A stretch of 64,000 bases of DNA from contig NC_090321.1 in the NCBI RefSeq assembly GCF_040869045.1, positions 133,477,689 through 133,541,688 of the forward strand. Reading direction: 5' to 3'. The position numbers and the translations under genes are program-made. The notes under the pieces are model-generated. The model made no database searches. It had not been told where the DNA came from and worked only from the letters and a program-made list of their open reading frames with translations. This stretch comes from Eurosta solidaginis. Lineage: Eukaryota > Arthropoda > Insecta > Diptera > Tephritidae. Shown piece after piece: positions 42,010-53,694 of the stretch. Positions within the stretch are counted from its first letter, which is position 1. The number at the start of each line of letters is the position of its first letter.

Positions 42010-43336
42010 TGGTCCTTACCGCGCCGGTAAAGAGAACCAGTCACATAATTACAGTCCACTCAACTCTCTAGGCATTAAAGCAAGGAAGCATACCAAACTC
42101 GTGAGAATACACAGGAAAAACCAAAAATTTCAACATCAAATATCAGCAATTGTCCATGGTGATACAACTTTCTTGGTGATACCAGCGATTTTATATTCAA
42201 AACAACAACAACAGCCAATATACAACAACTGATACACTTTTGGTGGTACCTTTTGGAAACAACAACAAAATTTAGATCACATTCGAGTACTCCGGATCAA
42301 CGAATTAATAAAGGCACGTGGTTGAAAATATTCCGTGCTAGGTAGGGTTTCTTTAATTTCACTTTTAATAAAATTTCAAAATAAAATTATAAATTATAAA
42401 ATGATTCTGTGCAGGCGATTTTTTGTGAAGTGGAAAATTCATATTTAGTTGAAAAAAAAGGGGGCGCTCAAGGCAGTTATTTAAAGTTTGTGCATCATGT
42501 CTTGTGACTATCTGGTACAATCCCCCACCCGCGGTAAGATTGTCCGGACACAGCTCAAGGTAGCACAACACCGCGCTAAAGGTTAACATAACCTCAAACA
42601 CCGTCTTGCGCCAATTTTCAACTTTCACTTTTGCAGAATTTTCATTTTCAAGAATTTTTCACATTATTAAATTTTGATTTGTTAAGCGTCTTGAAGCAAA
42701 ATCTGTAATTTTAATTAACGAGTACAAGTCAAGTTAACTAAAGATTTTTTCCACAAAAAAAACAAAAAAAAAATCACTTGCGCCTATTTACACGGGCAAT
42801 ACGATCGCAAGTTAGATTGTTGCTATAGCACAAAGTGCACTTAGTTTCATACACACATATTGTTGTTGTTGTTTGGGTAGCCAATAGCCTTATTCCTTGC
42901 ACAAATATTTAAAAAATTGAAGAATTATCATTCTCACTTGCGGCAATATACAAATCAGTTTTGACTGATCTAATTTTGTGATACAAAAGTTCACAGTCCT
43001 CGGTTAAATTACCAAAAAGTCCATAACAAGCGTACATATAGTTTATTTTTTTTTTTTCTCACTAACACCACTTTTTCACCAGCCAGTACTTATTGGCTTA
43101 CACAATTCGTTAACACAGCTGCATTAGCACTTTCTTTTAACAATTACGTGGGTGCGCGCCGTTGCCAACACGCAATTGGACATTCCCTCAAACTACTAGC
43201 TTTCTTGCAAGCTTCGAGGCCACTTCACCGAGAAATCTCTCTCGAATACATTCCTTCATTCCAGTTCATTTTCAATCAGTACTCTCTGCAAAGGCAATTA
43301 ATTAATTAATATTTCAATAAATTTTCATTTAATATA
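42010..43336 (+). other. Leader region after the left LTR
   Basis: It begins TGGTCCTTACCGCGCCGG directly after the LTR, the position of a primer-binding site. The rest is AT-rich with no ORF of note. At 43148-43185 the phrase ACGTGGGTGCGCGCCGTTGC..ACACGCAATTGGACA resembles the last 40 bp of the LTR, suggesting a diverged second LTR end. Confidence 0.5.
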
Positions 43337-44587
43337 ATGGATACCTATATACGCCAAGCAGAGGCAGTGACTGAGTTTGAAAATGACTATCATGATATGT
43401 CCCCTTCATACCATACAAAACACACCCTCTTAGTCCAAAAGGAGGAGTTGAAATCGCTATGGGAGAAGGCGAAGCAGACATATGAAGAACTCTTGAGCTC
43501 CTGAGAACTGGAGGCAAAAGAGCTGTCGGCCATCAAAAAGAAGCACAAAATTGCATACTTCAGCTTTCTCAAGTGCCAGGCAGCGATGGCTGAACTTTCG
43601 GAAAAACTTGAGAAAGCTGAAAAGAAAGAAGAAAGATTACCTTTCTTGGCCTTCATTTAGAGACATGTTCACTACTATATATATACGTAACAAAAACCCC
43701 GAAGCAGTAGAAAAATTATATTATTTAAACCAAAAGACTCAAGGTGAGGCCAAAGAGATCGTTGGGCGGTGTCCTTTAACGAAAGACGGTTTCGAAACAG
43801 CGTGGAAAAATCTTTGTGATAGATACGAAAATAAGCGTATCTTAGTAAACGCCCAATTAAAAATTCTTTTTAGTTTGAAAGCAGTTGAGAGTGAATGCGG
43901 TAGCTCTATAAAGAAACTGCAACGTGAAATAAATAATTGCATCTCGGCGCTCCAATGTCATCATATAGACATATCAAATTGGGATGCAATTATAACATAT
44001 CTATGTTCCACAAAACTGCCAGAAACCACACTGGCACTCTGGGAACAAACAATTGAAAACAAAACGGAAATTTCAAAATGGGCTGATATGGATAGATTCT
44101 TATCCAATCGTTTCCAAACCCTAGAAACCGTGACTAATCTAAGAGGGGATACAGTTTCCAAAACCTCGAAGCCACAAGTATCTCGTTCGACAACAGATAC
44201 ATCTGCTAAAAAATTAGGGTCCTATCAGGCAAGTGCAAGTGTAGCCAAACCTACGTGTAAGATGTGCAAAAGTCCTGCACATAGAATTTCAAAGTGTGAA
44301 AAGTTCTTACGTTTAACACCCAATAAACGGTTTGAACAAATTAAGAGCAGCCGTGGGTGTATAAACTGCCTTTCTGCTGGCCATTCGGTAACAAAGTGCA
44401 CCAGTCAAATGAACTGTGCCACATGTCATTTAAGACATCATACGCTGCTCATATTTCGATTCAGCCAAAACCAACAAATACTTCTGACACGATCGGAGCA
44501 TCTACCTCACGGGAAGCTCAAATACGACGCAATGCTGAAAGAGAAAATGCTCCGATTAATAATGTGAACTCATGTTTGCTAATATAA
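43337..44587 (+). pseudogene. BEL/Pao gag, degraded
   Basis: The ATG at 43337 opens a frame reading MDTYIRQAEAVTEFENDY, with an in-frame TGA at about 43502 and a shift near 43620. It continues as WPSFRDMFTTIYI, VEKLYYLNQKTQGEAKEIVG, FETAWKNLCDRYENKRIL and TKLPETTLALWEQTIE, a pattern typical of BEL/Pao Gag. Zinc-binding clusters follow: CKMCKSPAHRISKC, CINCLSAGHSVTKC and CATCHLRHH. A frameshift in the last leads to the overlapping tail ending near 44587. Gag would form the particle core; this copy cannot. Confidence 0.85.
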
Positions 44588-44904
44588 ACAAAGGGGTATT
44601 ACTAGGGACAGCTCAGGTTAATATTCATTTTAATGGTGTTGACTATTCGGCGAGAGCCCTAATAGACTCGGGATCTGAATGCTTATTCATTACCGAGAAA
44701 CTAAAGCGCAGCATTAATCTGCCATCCAAACACCTGCTTTCCCAAGTTTCGGGCATCAATAATACAATGTCTGCACAAGTAAAAAAAGCGTGCAACATAC
44801 AACTGCGGCCACCAACCGACCCATTAATCAAGATCAATACGATCATGCTGGTTTTACCACAATTGACGGAATCTTCCAACTTGCCAAATAAACGCAATGA
44901 CTAG
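44572..44904 (+). pseudogene. BEL/Pao protease domain
   Basis: About 110 codons with the retropepsin motif ARALIDSGSECLFIT and the downstream hydrophobic strand. The frame ends at 44904 and the next (44897) opens at once, so a frameshift separates protease from RT. It sits between Gag and RT as in all BEL/Pao elements. Confidence 0.8.
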
Positions 44905-47073
44905 GCAAGCATTCCGTGACTTAGTACTGGCTGACAAACGATTCTTTTTCAATGAGCCAGTCGATCTAATCATGGGCGGAGACATATACCCCCAAATTAT
45001 GTTAGGCGGCATTAGGAAAGATGTGCTAAACACATTAATAGCACAGGAAACGGTGTTCGGCTGGATTTTGACAGGCCGTACAGATGCGGTTGATACAAAT
45101 AAAACCCTAGTTTCATATTTCAACGAGGTCACTGTAGACAAACAACTGGCGGCTTTCTGGGAGATAGAGGAAATTCCAAAGAAGAGGAGCATCACTAAAG
45201 ATGATACTTACTGCGAGGAGCTATACAAATCCACAACAGTTCGGAACAAGGATGGCAAATACGTAGTCTCCTTACCCTTTAGGAAAGAGTTTAACTTAGG
45301 CCCCTCATTAAGAAGTGCGTGTTCTCAATTCTATCGCACCGAGACACGACTTGCGAAAAACCCAGTTCTTCAAACGGAATACAATAGAGTTGTATCCGAA
45401 TATGAAACCTTAGGGCACATGAAACAAATAGGCAATATTTCGCCAGACTCAAATCACTGTTACTTCCTACCTCACCATGCTGTTATAAAGGAGGGAAGTA
45501 CAACGACAAAAGTCAGAGTCGTATTTAATGCATCTTGTCCTACCATTAATGGCAAAAGTCTAAATGATGCCTTATATCCAGGTCCGATTCTTAAATCCGA
45601 CCTGACAATCCTTATACTACGTTGGCGGCTGTTCAAATACGTATTTAACAGCGACATAGAAAAAATGTATCGCCAAATATGGGTCAATGAAGACCAAACA
45701 AAATATCAGCGAATCATATTTCGCACATGCCCCAAAAACCCAATTAACATTTATGAATTGAAAACGGTAACCTTTGGGGTTAATTGTGCTCCGTATCTTG
45801 CGATTCGAACGCTGGACCAACTAGCTGATGACGTGCAGACATCGCATCCAATGGCAGCAGATATCCTGCGAAATTGCATGCACGTTGATGACGTACTCGC
45901 CGGTGGACATAGCATCGAAATTGCAATCAAGGCAAGGGACGAAATATCATCGGCATTGCAATCGGCAGGTTTCCCATTGCGAAAATGGACGTCCAACTGC
46001 AAGAAAATTCTACAAGGTATACCGAAGCAACACCTATTAAGCGAGGATTTTCTTGAGTTTGAAGACACCAGCATGGTAAAAGCACTCGGTATCAGGTGGA
46101 ACGCCCATTTCGACTACTTCTACTTCACAGCGAAACCCTTTGAAAATAACCATGCCGTAACAAAAAGGTCAATACTTTCTGCGATAGCAAAACTTTTCGA
46201 CCCTCTTGGCTGGCTGGCACCAGTCGTAATTGTAGCCAAAATAATAATGCAAAATATTTGGTTGGAAGGGACAGGCTGAGATGAAGATGTGTCTGAAACT
46301 ACTCTACATCGGTGGCAATCATTCATGACGGACTACGAAAAGATCAACGATATACGCATACTGCGATGGGTTCACTACACATTGAAGGACAATGTCGAAA
46401 TACATGGATTCAGCGATGCTTCGGAAAAAGCATATGCCGCCACTGTCTTCCTGAGGGTACAAACGAAGGATCAAGTCTTCACCAACTTGCTGATGGCCAA
46501 GACGAGAGTAGCCCCGGTCAAAACTATATCATTGCCACGACTGGAACTCTGCGCCGCAGTCCTACTTGCAGAAATCATAGAGTCGGCCATAGAAAATATG
46601 CACTTTCCAATATTAAAGTAACCCTTTGGACATATTCGACGATAGTACTGGCATGGATCCGAAAGCCACCATGTTCGTGGTCAACGTGTGTGGCACATCG
46701 AATAACGAAAATCATCGACAAAGTTGGAGACAAAGTATGGCGGCACGTAGACTCCGCGTCAAACCCTGCAGATTTGGCGAGCAGAGGCCTCCTCGCTTCG
46801 GATATAATCAACAATTCTTTGTGGTGGCAGGGACCTTCTTGGTTACAAGAAGACAACGAAAATTGGCCAACACAAGAAGAAGATTACAATACGAATATGG
46901 AGGAAAAGAGGGTGAAAGTTCATACAACTTCGGTCAAAAATAGCTTTGATATTCTGGATAGGTTTTCCGATTTACCAAAGGCTTTGCGGGTTATATCCTA
47001 TATTCTTCGGGTTTTTTCCAGAATACGCACCCAACAACTAAAGCCTCCTTTAAAAGACATTCTTATTCGATAG
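44897..47073 (+). pseudogene. BEL/Pao reverse transcriptase and RNase H
   Basis: The first frame (to 46279) begins with MGGDIYPQIML and TVFGWILTG, the spacer after protease. RT motifs follow: KVRVVFNASCP, LNDALYPGPIL, FNSDIEKMYRQI, VTFGVNCAPYLAIRTLDQLA, and HVDDVLAGG in place of YVDD. The tether has LRKWTSNCKKIL. A TGA at 46278 replaces the expected Trp, then the same frame goes on (IHGFSDASEKAYAATVFL, SLPRLELCAAVLLAEI). Another shift near 46620 leads to VLAWIRKPP, the RNase H end, and NPADLASRGL. The sequence is broken but otherwise colinear. Confidence 0.85.
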
Positions 47074-47105
47074 CTCCTGATGAAAAAGAAAAAACAACAC
47101 GAAGA

Positions 47106-47890
47106 TTGATAACAATATGCCAGAGGCAACATTATCAAGAAGAATACGCAAATTTGAACTCAGGAAAACTAATAAATGGGAAGAGTGAGATTTTACCCCT
47201 GAACCCATATATAGATGAAGAAGGCATCATTCGAACTGGGGGGCGGACTGGGGCATCAGAAGACATGTCCCATAACGAAAGTCATCCCATTATTCTTCCT
47301 TATACTTGCAGGTTATCCAGACTTATAGCTCAATCCTCTCATGAGACCACCCTGCATGGAGGGAACCAGCTGATGCTACGTCATATCCGCACTCAGTACT
47401 AGTTCCCACCCGTTAAAGTCATGATAAGGTCGGTTATCCACAACTGTAAGGTCTGTACCATTTACAGGAAGCGGACACAAACGTAACTTATGGGGATCTT
47501 TCCGAAAGAGCCCACCGCCTTTACTAGGGCCTTGACTAACACTGGGGTAGATTTCGCGGGACCATTCGATATAAAATCCTACCGAGGGAGGGGATGTCGA
47601 ATTTCAAAAGGATACGTTTGCCTGTTTGTCTGCTTTTCGATGAAAGCCATCCATCTAGAAGCGACAAACGACCTTAGTACCGGGTCCTTCCTAGCTGCCT
47701 TCGCCAGATTTGTATCCAGGCGAGGCTGTCCGAAAAACGTTTACTCCGACAATGGTACCAACTTTGTCGGAGCTTCGCGATCGTTACGATCCGAGTTTAT
47801 TAAGGCATTTCTGCGTGAAGCAAGGGACGGAACATTGAATAAATACAGCCATCACACTTTAGAATGGCATTTTATACTGCCAAGCGCTCC
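47106..47890 (+). pseudogene. BEL/Pao integrase, C-terminally truncated
   Basis: The zinc-binding part shows LIAQSSHETTLHGGNQLMLRHIR and CKVCTIYRKR, with TAG at 47401 and another stop near 47486. The catalytic core reads VDFAGPFDIKS (first Asp), VYSDNGTNFVGASRSL (second Asp) and stops in LEWHFILPSAPH, just before the expected Glu region. At about 47890 the sequence changes to unrelated AT-rich DNA. So about 150 codons of integrase are missing at the join with the host-like segment. Confidence 0.82.
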
Positions 47891-48572
47891 TCACAAATTC
47901 AGTTTCAAAATTAACTATCTAACCTAATCGGAGGGAGGTGTCCTCGGTGTAATATAGCAAAACTTCATTTCTTGTATTTTATTAATAAATCACAATTACA
48001 TTAAGATTATGTACTTGAATATTACGCGTAGTTATTTTTATGTAAATGAATCATGATGCTAACAAAAAACGTGTATGCTTCATAAAGTGATTGCCTATCT
48101 GATGCAGACAGGGCATAGTATCATACTGATGACTTTATAGTTCCAATCTTCAGCTGAATACTTCAAAAAAATTAGTAATGATTGGTTGAGGACAGTTTGT
48201 TTTTGCTTCAATTATAGCGAACACTGATAGTTATCTTTCTTGTGGCTTATTTTTTTAATAGATTTTGTTGTTGTTTGTTAAAAAATTTTAATTTTTTGAC
48301 CGCCGAAATATTTTGGATATTTTCCAAAATGAATGCCTACATATAACAGCAACAAACTCATTTTGGATTAATAATTATGATTACTACCATAAAACAATGA
48401 AATGAACATCCTACGACAAAAGGAAAAGCAACTTCATGCTGTAATATACCTGATTTTTTGGCATGCGCCATCTGCAACATAAGCGAATTCGCCAATTCTG
48501 GTGGATACATTTCTGCTGCCTTGCGGCGACAAAGGACGCGTTATGCCAATAAGTTGTAGATGTGTCTTCGGA
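47891..48572. other. Spacer between integrase break and Nup96 remnant
   Basis: AT-rich, no gene recognised. It could be 3' flank of the Nup98-96 copy, since it lies downstream of the stop codon on the minus strand. Confidence 0.35.
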
Positions 48573-49441
48573 CTATGCTACGCGAAGATAACGACCCAAA
48601 TAATCCACTGCCAAATAAAATATCTCCCTATTGGTGTCAGGATCGCGATAGAGATGAACATCCATCTTATTCTGAAAAGAAATAAAGAAATTAATAAAAT
48701 CACGTGGTGTTGGACATGCATACATTGAATTTTGATGTACCATTTGTAAATTGGGCATAAGTGCAGCTGCTCCATATGCCTGTATACAATGCGGAAGCAG
48801 ACACTTGACTTACCGGTTTTGGGATGATTGAAGCGGTCCACTGTTGTGCAGATTCCTGTGGTAACGGCAACCGTTCCGATGCAATTTCTATAATTAAAAC
48901 AGGGATTTAACACCGGACACACAAGTAACACGTACTAGGCATGCTAAATTTTGTGCAATTTCACTTTGACATAAACGATGCTCTGCCGTGGGATTAGGTA
49001 ATAAATTGATGCGTGAACATAAACCAGCCAGTTGTGGTATAAGACTCTCCCACCGTACCCCTAAATCTGCCGCTGTTGAGCGTCTTTAGACTCTTGAACC
49101 TCTCATTGATGTCAATGAAATCTAAAAAATATTTGTCCCTAATTTGACCAACTTGACACTTTGAAGGTCTTGTTGGCCTTAGCCCCTTCAAATTGAGATC
49201 CCAACTCATGTGAATAATCGAGATTATCATTCATGATTGCATCTGGTGCAATATGCTCGAATATCACTTCATGCCCGAGTGCCCATTGCTTCGTTCTTAG
49301 CAAATATATTGCTTGCATATGATGATAACCAAGCGCGCCCGCTTTAACTAGTTTTGCGCAATCAATTAATTTTTCGGGTACACCCAAATTGCTTATAACA
49401 AATTGTGCCTTTTCCGGAAGGGTAACATCCTTTGAAACGCT
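48573..49441 (-). pseudogene. Nup98-96: Nup98-96 (Nup96 C-terminal) copy, disabled
   Basis: Minus-strand exons encode the C-terminal part of Nup96, a scaffold nucleoporin of the Y complex. The first exon (after an AG near 49442) reads VTLPEKAQFVIS, KLVKAGALGYHH and HEVIFEHIAPDAIMNDNLDY. Then come LDFIDINERFKSLKTLN, PQLAGLCSRIN and PTAEHRLCQSEIAQN. After a short intron at about 48890-48930, ERLPLPQES follows, then a 142-bp intron (GTAAGT..TTTTCAG, 48672-48813) and the last exon to a TAG at 48573. Lesions: a TAG replacing Gln in SWSNQG, a 1-nt insertion just after, and a further shift before PQLAG. Introns show it is a genomic copy. Confidence 0.78.
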
Positions 49442-49566
49442 AACATAACACTAAAGCACATTTTGTACGTGCAACTCAGGTTGTTACTTATTTAATATGC
49501 ATAATGACTAAATACAACATCAAACTCCAGGCATAGAAAATCGCTAATTGAATATTATTTGTTAGT

Positions 49567-50903
49567 TCATTGATTTGTTGCACGACGATACCAAAAGCGT
49601 GCACGGAAATCATCTGAACATGTTACGAATGCTGGCGAGTTTGGTGAATGCGTTATAAAGTGCACAGGGTCGTTGTGACCCAATGACATAAGATTTAAGC
49701 AAGCGCATTTACGGGAATTCCATGAGCAAAGTGAAGTGGTGGCCTAATCAGGGAAGAGTACATAGTGCTCAGTATGATTGAAAACGGCCAGTGTATTGTG
49801 TTCTTGTTTGCCAGTAGTACCAGCGCCAGTATAGGTCTGCACGGGTCGGCTGGTGCATAGTTCCCACAAGAATACCAACGAGTCTTTGCCAGATGAAAGT
49901 AAGTACTTTCCGCTTCTTGTAAATTTCAATGAACAAATTTCTGCACCAGCATGTGCTTGCGGTATAGTATTGATGCAACGGCCACTGACGCCACCCCAAA
50001 CTTTGATCGCACCATCTAAACTACCTGTAGCATACAGTTTGGCGATTGGTGCAAAATTTACACATGTCACGGCAGCTTTGTGCTGTTGTGATGGTATTGC
50101 GCTCACATAGCATTGGCAAGTAAGTACATCATACACACGCAAGACATAATGCTCGGTCCAACAGCCATATAGTCGCCCATCGGATGAAAAGATAAATAAT
50201 TCACCGGTTCACAGTCGGAAAACCCATTATGTGCCTTTTTCACCGGAGGTTTTGCAATATCAAATAGTTTTACGGTGCCATCACGTGAACCAGATGCCAG
50301 GATATGTTCTTTCGGATGAAATGCTAAATAGGATACTTCATCCGTATGACCATAGAGTGTACGTATAACAGGATGACCCTGCTGTTCCCGCCCTGCTTCT
50401 ATATCTTCAGGTGCTGACTTGGCTAGCATACGGTCAACATACAATATTTTCATACTTGCGTCAACACTGCCCGTAGCAACCAACGTGCCATCATGACTGA
50501 ATGCACCAGCACGACAAGATTGTTTATGCGATGTAACATAAGTGGTTTCGTAAGATGCCGGTTCAGGTGCTAAAGCGGATGCTTCAGGTTCAAACCCCAA
50601 ATAAATTCCAGGCAATACAGCGCCTTTAGGTGCAATTGGTTTTTCTTTGGTGGCTTGCATACCGGCAATCATGACATGTAACTATCGCTCGCTGGGAGCG
50701 CATTCGTCTGCTTTAACAAGCACAGATAATTCCATGGCGAGCTTTTCCAGGCCATCGTACATCAGTTGACTGATAATCCACCTATATAGAATTTCACAAT
50801 TTTTTACGGTATTCCTAGGATCTAATATCTCGAAGTCGCGCATTTTCTCTAATTTTTCAAGTTTTTTTGATGGAATACCAAAATAGATGCAAATTAAGTG
50901 TTC
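49567..50903 (-). pseudogene. CstF50: CstF-50 (cleavage stimulation factor subunit 1) copy, disabled
   Basis: Minus-strand coding from the ATG near 50843 to a TGA at 49567. CstF-50 is the WD40 subunit of the 3'-end cleavage complex. N-terminal dimerisation region: RNTVKNCEILYRWIISQLMY and VKADECAPSER. WD repeats: TSHKQSCRAGAFSHDGTLVA, GHTDEVSYLAFHPKEHILAS, AAVTCVNFAPIAKLYATGSL, EICSLKFTRSGKYLLSSGKD and a last one ending RARFWYRR. Lesions: TAG after SER (about 50689), a 1-nt deletion after MAVG (about 50150), and TAG for Glu in FPDEATTS (about 49745). A 73-bp intron (GTGAGT..TTTTCAG, 50904-50976) lies in the 5' leader. The copy is full-length but dead. Confidence 0.85.
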
Positions 50904-50976
50904 CTGAAAAGAAAAAAAAGAAAAAGAGAAATTAATTAATAAAAACATAACCAAGTTTACGAGTATACTTACTCAC

Positions 50977-51640
50977 CGCGTGTTTTATATCAATGACATT
51001 TTTTTTTTTTCATTCAGGAAATGGAAAAGCGTAGCAGATGTCAAAATCTCTACATTTAATGCTAGACTGTCAATGATTATTGCAATACAAACGTTAGGCC
51101 TCATGCGCAAGCATCTCGCGCACTACACGTCACGTACTACATGCCGCATTACACGTCATGCACTACACGCCGCACTACCGTCACGCATTACATGCCGCAC
51201 GACATATCGAGCACAACACGCCACACATGTCGCGTATTACATATCTCGACCAATCATTCATTTGGTCGAGAGTTAAAATACTTAATTCCACGAATCTCAA
51301 CATTATCGACAATACACGTCAAAAATAATGTTGAATGGTGGAAGTGCAACTCTGTAATACCTTTTCAGCCAGGTTTCGAACCGTTCCGTGTGGTGGCAGG
51401 CCACTTGTTGTGAAAACAAAGCTCACCACAAATCAAATAAATCTTTAGGACTACTTCGGACTACTTCTACCGACATAAAATAAATTATAAAATGTACTAA
51501 AGGCGCTAAAGCACCAGCCACATCGCATGGATGCTTGCTAAATCCGTTTTTTCTTCGTTTCTTTGCGCGCATAAGTATTTACTTATGGCCTTTAAATTTT
51601 TATTTCAATAAAATGTTTTTTTTCTCTTGCGAAAATATAT
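50977..51640. other. 5' flank of the CstF-50 copy with a degenerate GC-rich repeat
   Basis: Contains the presumed first leader exon of CstF-50 (minus, ending at 50977). At 51115-51235 there are loose repeats of ACGTCACGCACTACATGCCG type, about 20 bp long, in an otherwise AT-rich region. No ORF. Confidence 0.45.
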
Positions 51641-52909
51641 GAGAGATAATATTTTATTTTGGCTTACGCCACCCAAACAACATTCCTCCAACCTCAATTT
51701 GGGCATGATCAATGATACCAATACTCTTTCAGATCATGACCCGTTTCGAAACTCGTATTGGCCAAGTCAGAGGGGAGCGCCAAGCGCTTCAACGTCGCCT
51801 GCCAGCTCTGCGGTAGAAATCATAGTATGAGGCTCTGCGCTGAGTACAGAAGCAAGTCGCCCGAAGAAAGGTTACGGGCTGTTCTACTACATAAATACTG
51901 CCCGAATTGTTTGTCGCCGTTTCATCGCGTTGACAACTGCAAAAGTAAATATCGCTGCAAACGGTGCCAGCAAAAGCACCACACCACGCTCCATCTAGAT
52001 GAGCGTCTTTCTGAACGCGATGATGCAACAACCATTGGCGACGACAACCCGTCCGATGACACGTTGTCAATCCACCTAATGGGGCCGACAAAGTCCTGGG
52101 CTCAGCAGGTGGAGGAGGAGAGAGCAAAGGCGGAGGAAGAAAGAGGTGAAACGGAGACAACAAGACCGTCAACGGTCAACCATGGGATGCGCAGTTTCCG
52201 GCCGCTGTTACAGCATGAAAGAAGCGCGGCGAAAGCGAATAAACGTCGAAACGAACGAGACAACTGGCGGCACCGCGACATCGGACTCCAAGGAGGCCCG
52301 ACCAAGTCATCCAAACGCGGAAGACAGCAGCGGCGAAAGAAATCAACCATACACTTCTGACGCCTTAGATACAAAGGCACTATCGCGTGGTACACCGGAA
52401 GGCTTCCGAACCGGCCGGCTGCTCCCAGCTACTCCAGCGCCCACCATGCGGTCTTTCGTGCCCATTGCGCCGACGGCCATCGTACGCGTCGAATCGCGTG
52501 GGCACCTACATCTGGTTCGTGCCATCATTGATCCCTGCGCCGCCAGCACCATCGTCGATGCAGAGCTGGTACGCGATTTGCAGTTGGAGCGCCAAGGACA
52601 AGGGCAATGCACCCTTATTCTGCGCGGCAAGTTCGGGTCAACGACTCATGTCACTACCCAAGCGCCGTGGTCAACGGCCGCTATCGGTTGAGCCCGCCAT
52701 CCAATGTGGATCCAAGGATTGCCGTTCCGTTTGAATTCATGCGGTTTGCAGATCCTCAGTTCTACCGCTCATCGCCAGTTCGGCTGACACTCGGCGCTGA
52801 TCTATACGCCGAACTCATGGTGAGCGGAACGCCAGCAACAACAGTTGGCGGGCTCCTGACCCAACCGACCGTATTCGGGCTGGTAGTCTCAGGAGCCTGC
52901 CAAAAATAG
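51640..52909 (+). pseudogene. Second Pao-type gag zinc-finger and protease-like ORF
   Basis: One frame (to 52360) carries CQLCGRNHSMRLC, YCPNCLSPFHRVDNC and YRCKRCQQKHHTTLH, three zinc-binding clusters of a Pao-type Gag, then an acidic and basic linker. The next frame (from about 52330) has the protease-like segment LVRAIIDPCAASTIVD, where DPC stands in place of the usual DSG or DTG. A second shift near 52640 leads to VNGRYRLSPP, RLTLGADLYAELM and TVFGLVVSGACQK, then a stop at 52909. That end matches the protease-RT spacer of Pao elements. RT is absent. It is not the same lineage as the gag-pol at 43337. Confidence 0.75.
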
Positions 52910-53153
52910 GAGCGTTTCATAAAAACTAAGTAATTACTGCTGCACGGAATTTAAAACAACGTTCGTATATTTAATAACCTATTTTCTTTTTCTTCACAAG
53001 ACAACGAGACACGAAGTCCACCGTGCGACGTGCAGTGCTTGCAGTCCGCATCTGCACATCGACATAACGCCTTAACTGGACGTGCGATCACGAGTCATTC
53101 TTTTTATCTTTTCATTTTTTTTTTCCGTTGTTGCTTACGGCAAGGGACCGATA
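52910..53153 (+). other. 3' UTR before the right LTR
   Basis: Moderately GC-rich, no ORF. It ends GGCAAGGGACCGATA, a weak purine-rich tract immediately before the LTR. Confidence 0.45.
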
Positions 53154-53694
53154 TGTTTAGGCCACAGGCCTAAATATATCTCCCCCCCCCCCCCCCCCCC
53201 CCCCCTCGTAGCATAACTTTCTTTGGTTATTTTCCTTCGTTACTACCACCCACATATTCTTGTGATCACTATACACACAGGCATGTGTGAGTGGTAGTAC
53301 GTATGTATCTTAGATTTTTACCGCTGTGAGCCCGCGGTACAGCAACTTTGTTGCCGGGAAACCCAACGAAGGAGCTGTATCGTGGGTTCATCGGCTCATG
53401 TAGCAAAGAGTCTCGTCCTCTTTAAATCCAGCAGCCAGCAAAGGTACACGCAATCGCCCGTTCATGTAAGTTATAATTTCCTGAAATATACTTAATATTT
53501 TAAACTTTCACAACATTTGTTAACATTTTCCTTAACACTTGTTGTATTTATACACATCGAATAAAAAAACACTGTGAATTCCTTTTTATTAATACGAAAC
53601 CCTTTTGGTGTTTTTATTTTCTTCCTCTTTTTTCGCCTTAAATAATCATTAACAAATACGTGGGTGCGCGCCGTTGCCACCACGCATTTGTACA
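53154..53694 (+). repeat. LTR of the composite BEL/Pao element, right copy
   Basis: 541 bp, with a (C)24 run at 53182-53205. It ends GCATTTGTACA, followed by CTATG (53695-53699), the same five bases as before the left LTR. Confidence 0.9.

Larger units (their letters stand above)
41468..53694 (+). mobile_element. Composite BEL/Pao-type LTR element holding host gene pieces
   Basis: Direct LTRs at 41468-42009 and 53154-53694 share TGTTTAGGCC at the start and GCATTTGTACA at the end, and are flanked by CTATG on the left (41463-41467) and right (53695-53699). Five bases is the usual BEL/Pao duplication. Between them: a leader beginning with TGG (possible primer site), a degraded BEL gag-pol (43337-47890), a minus-strand segment with Nup96 and CstF-50 copies (48573-50980), and another Pao gag-protease (51640-52909). 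The contents are too mixed for one normal element, so later insertion or recombination is likely. Confidence 0.75.

Noticed and set aside
49567..50843. A functional CstF50 gene
   Set aside because: Two in-frame stops and a 1-nt deletion are visible against an otherwise well-conserved reading frame.
41468..53694. One intact autonomous BEL element
   Set aside because: It holds two different gag-protease regions, an integrase cut before its last catalytic residue, and a host segment with introns; no single element has this content.
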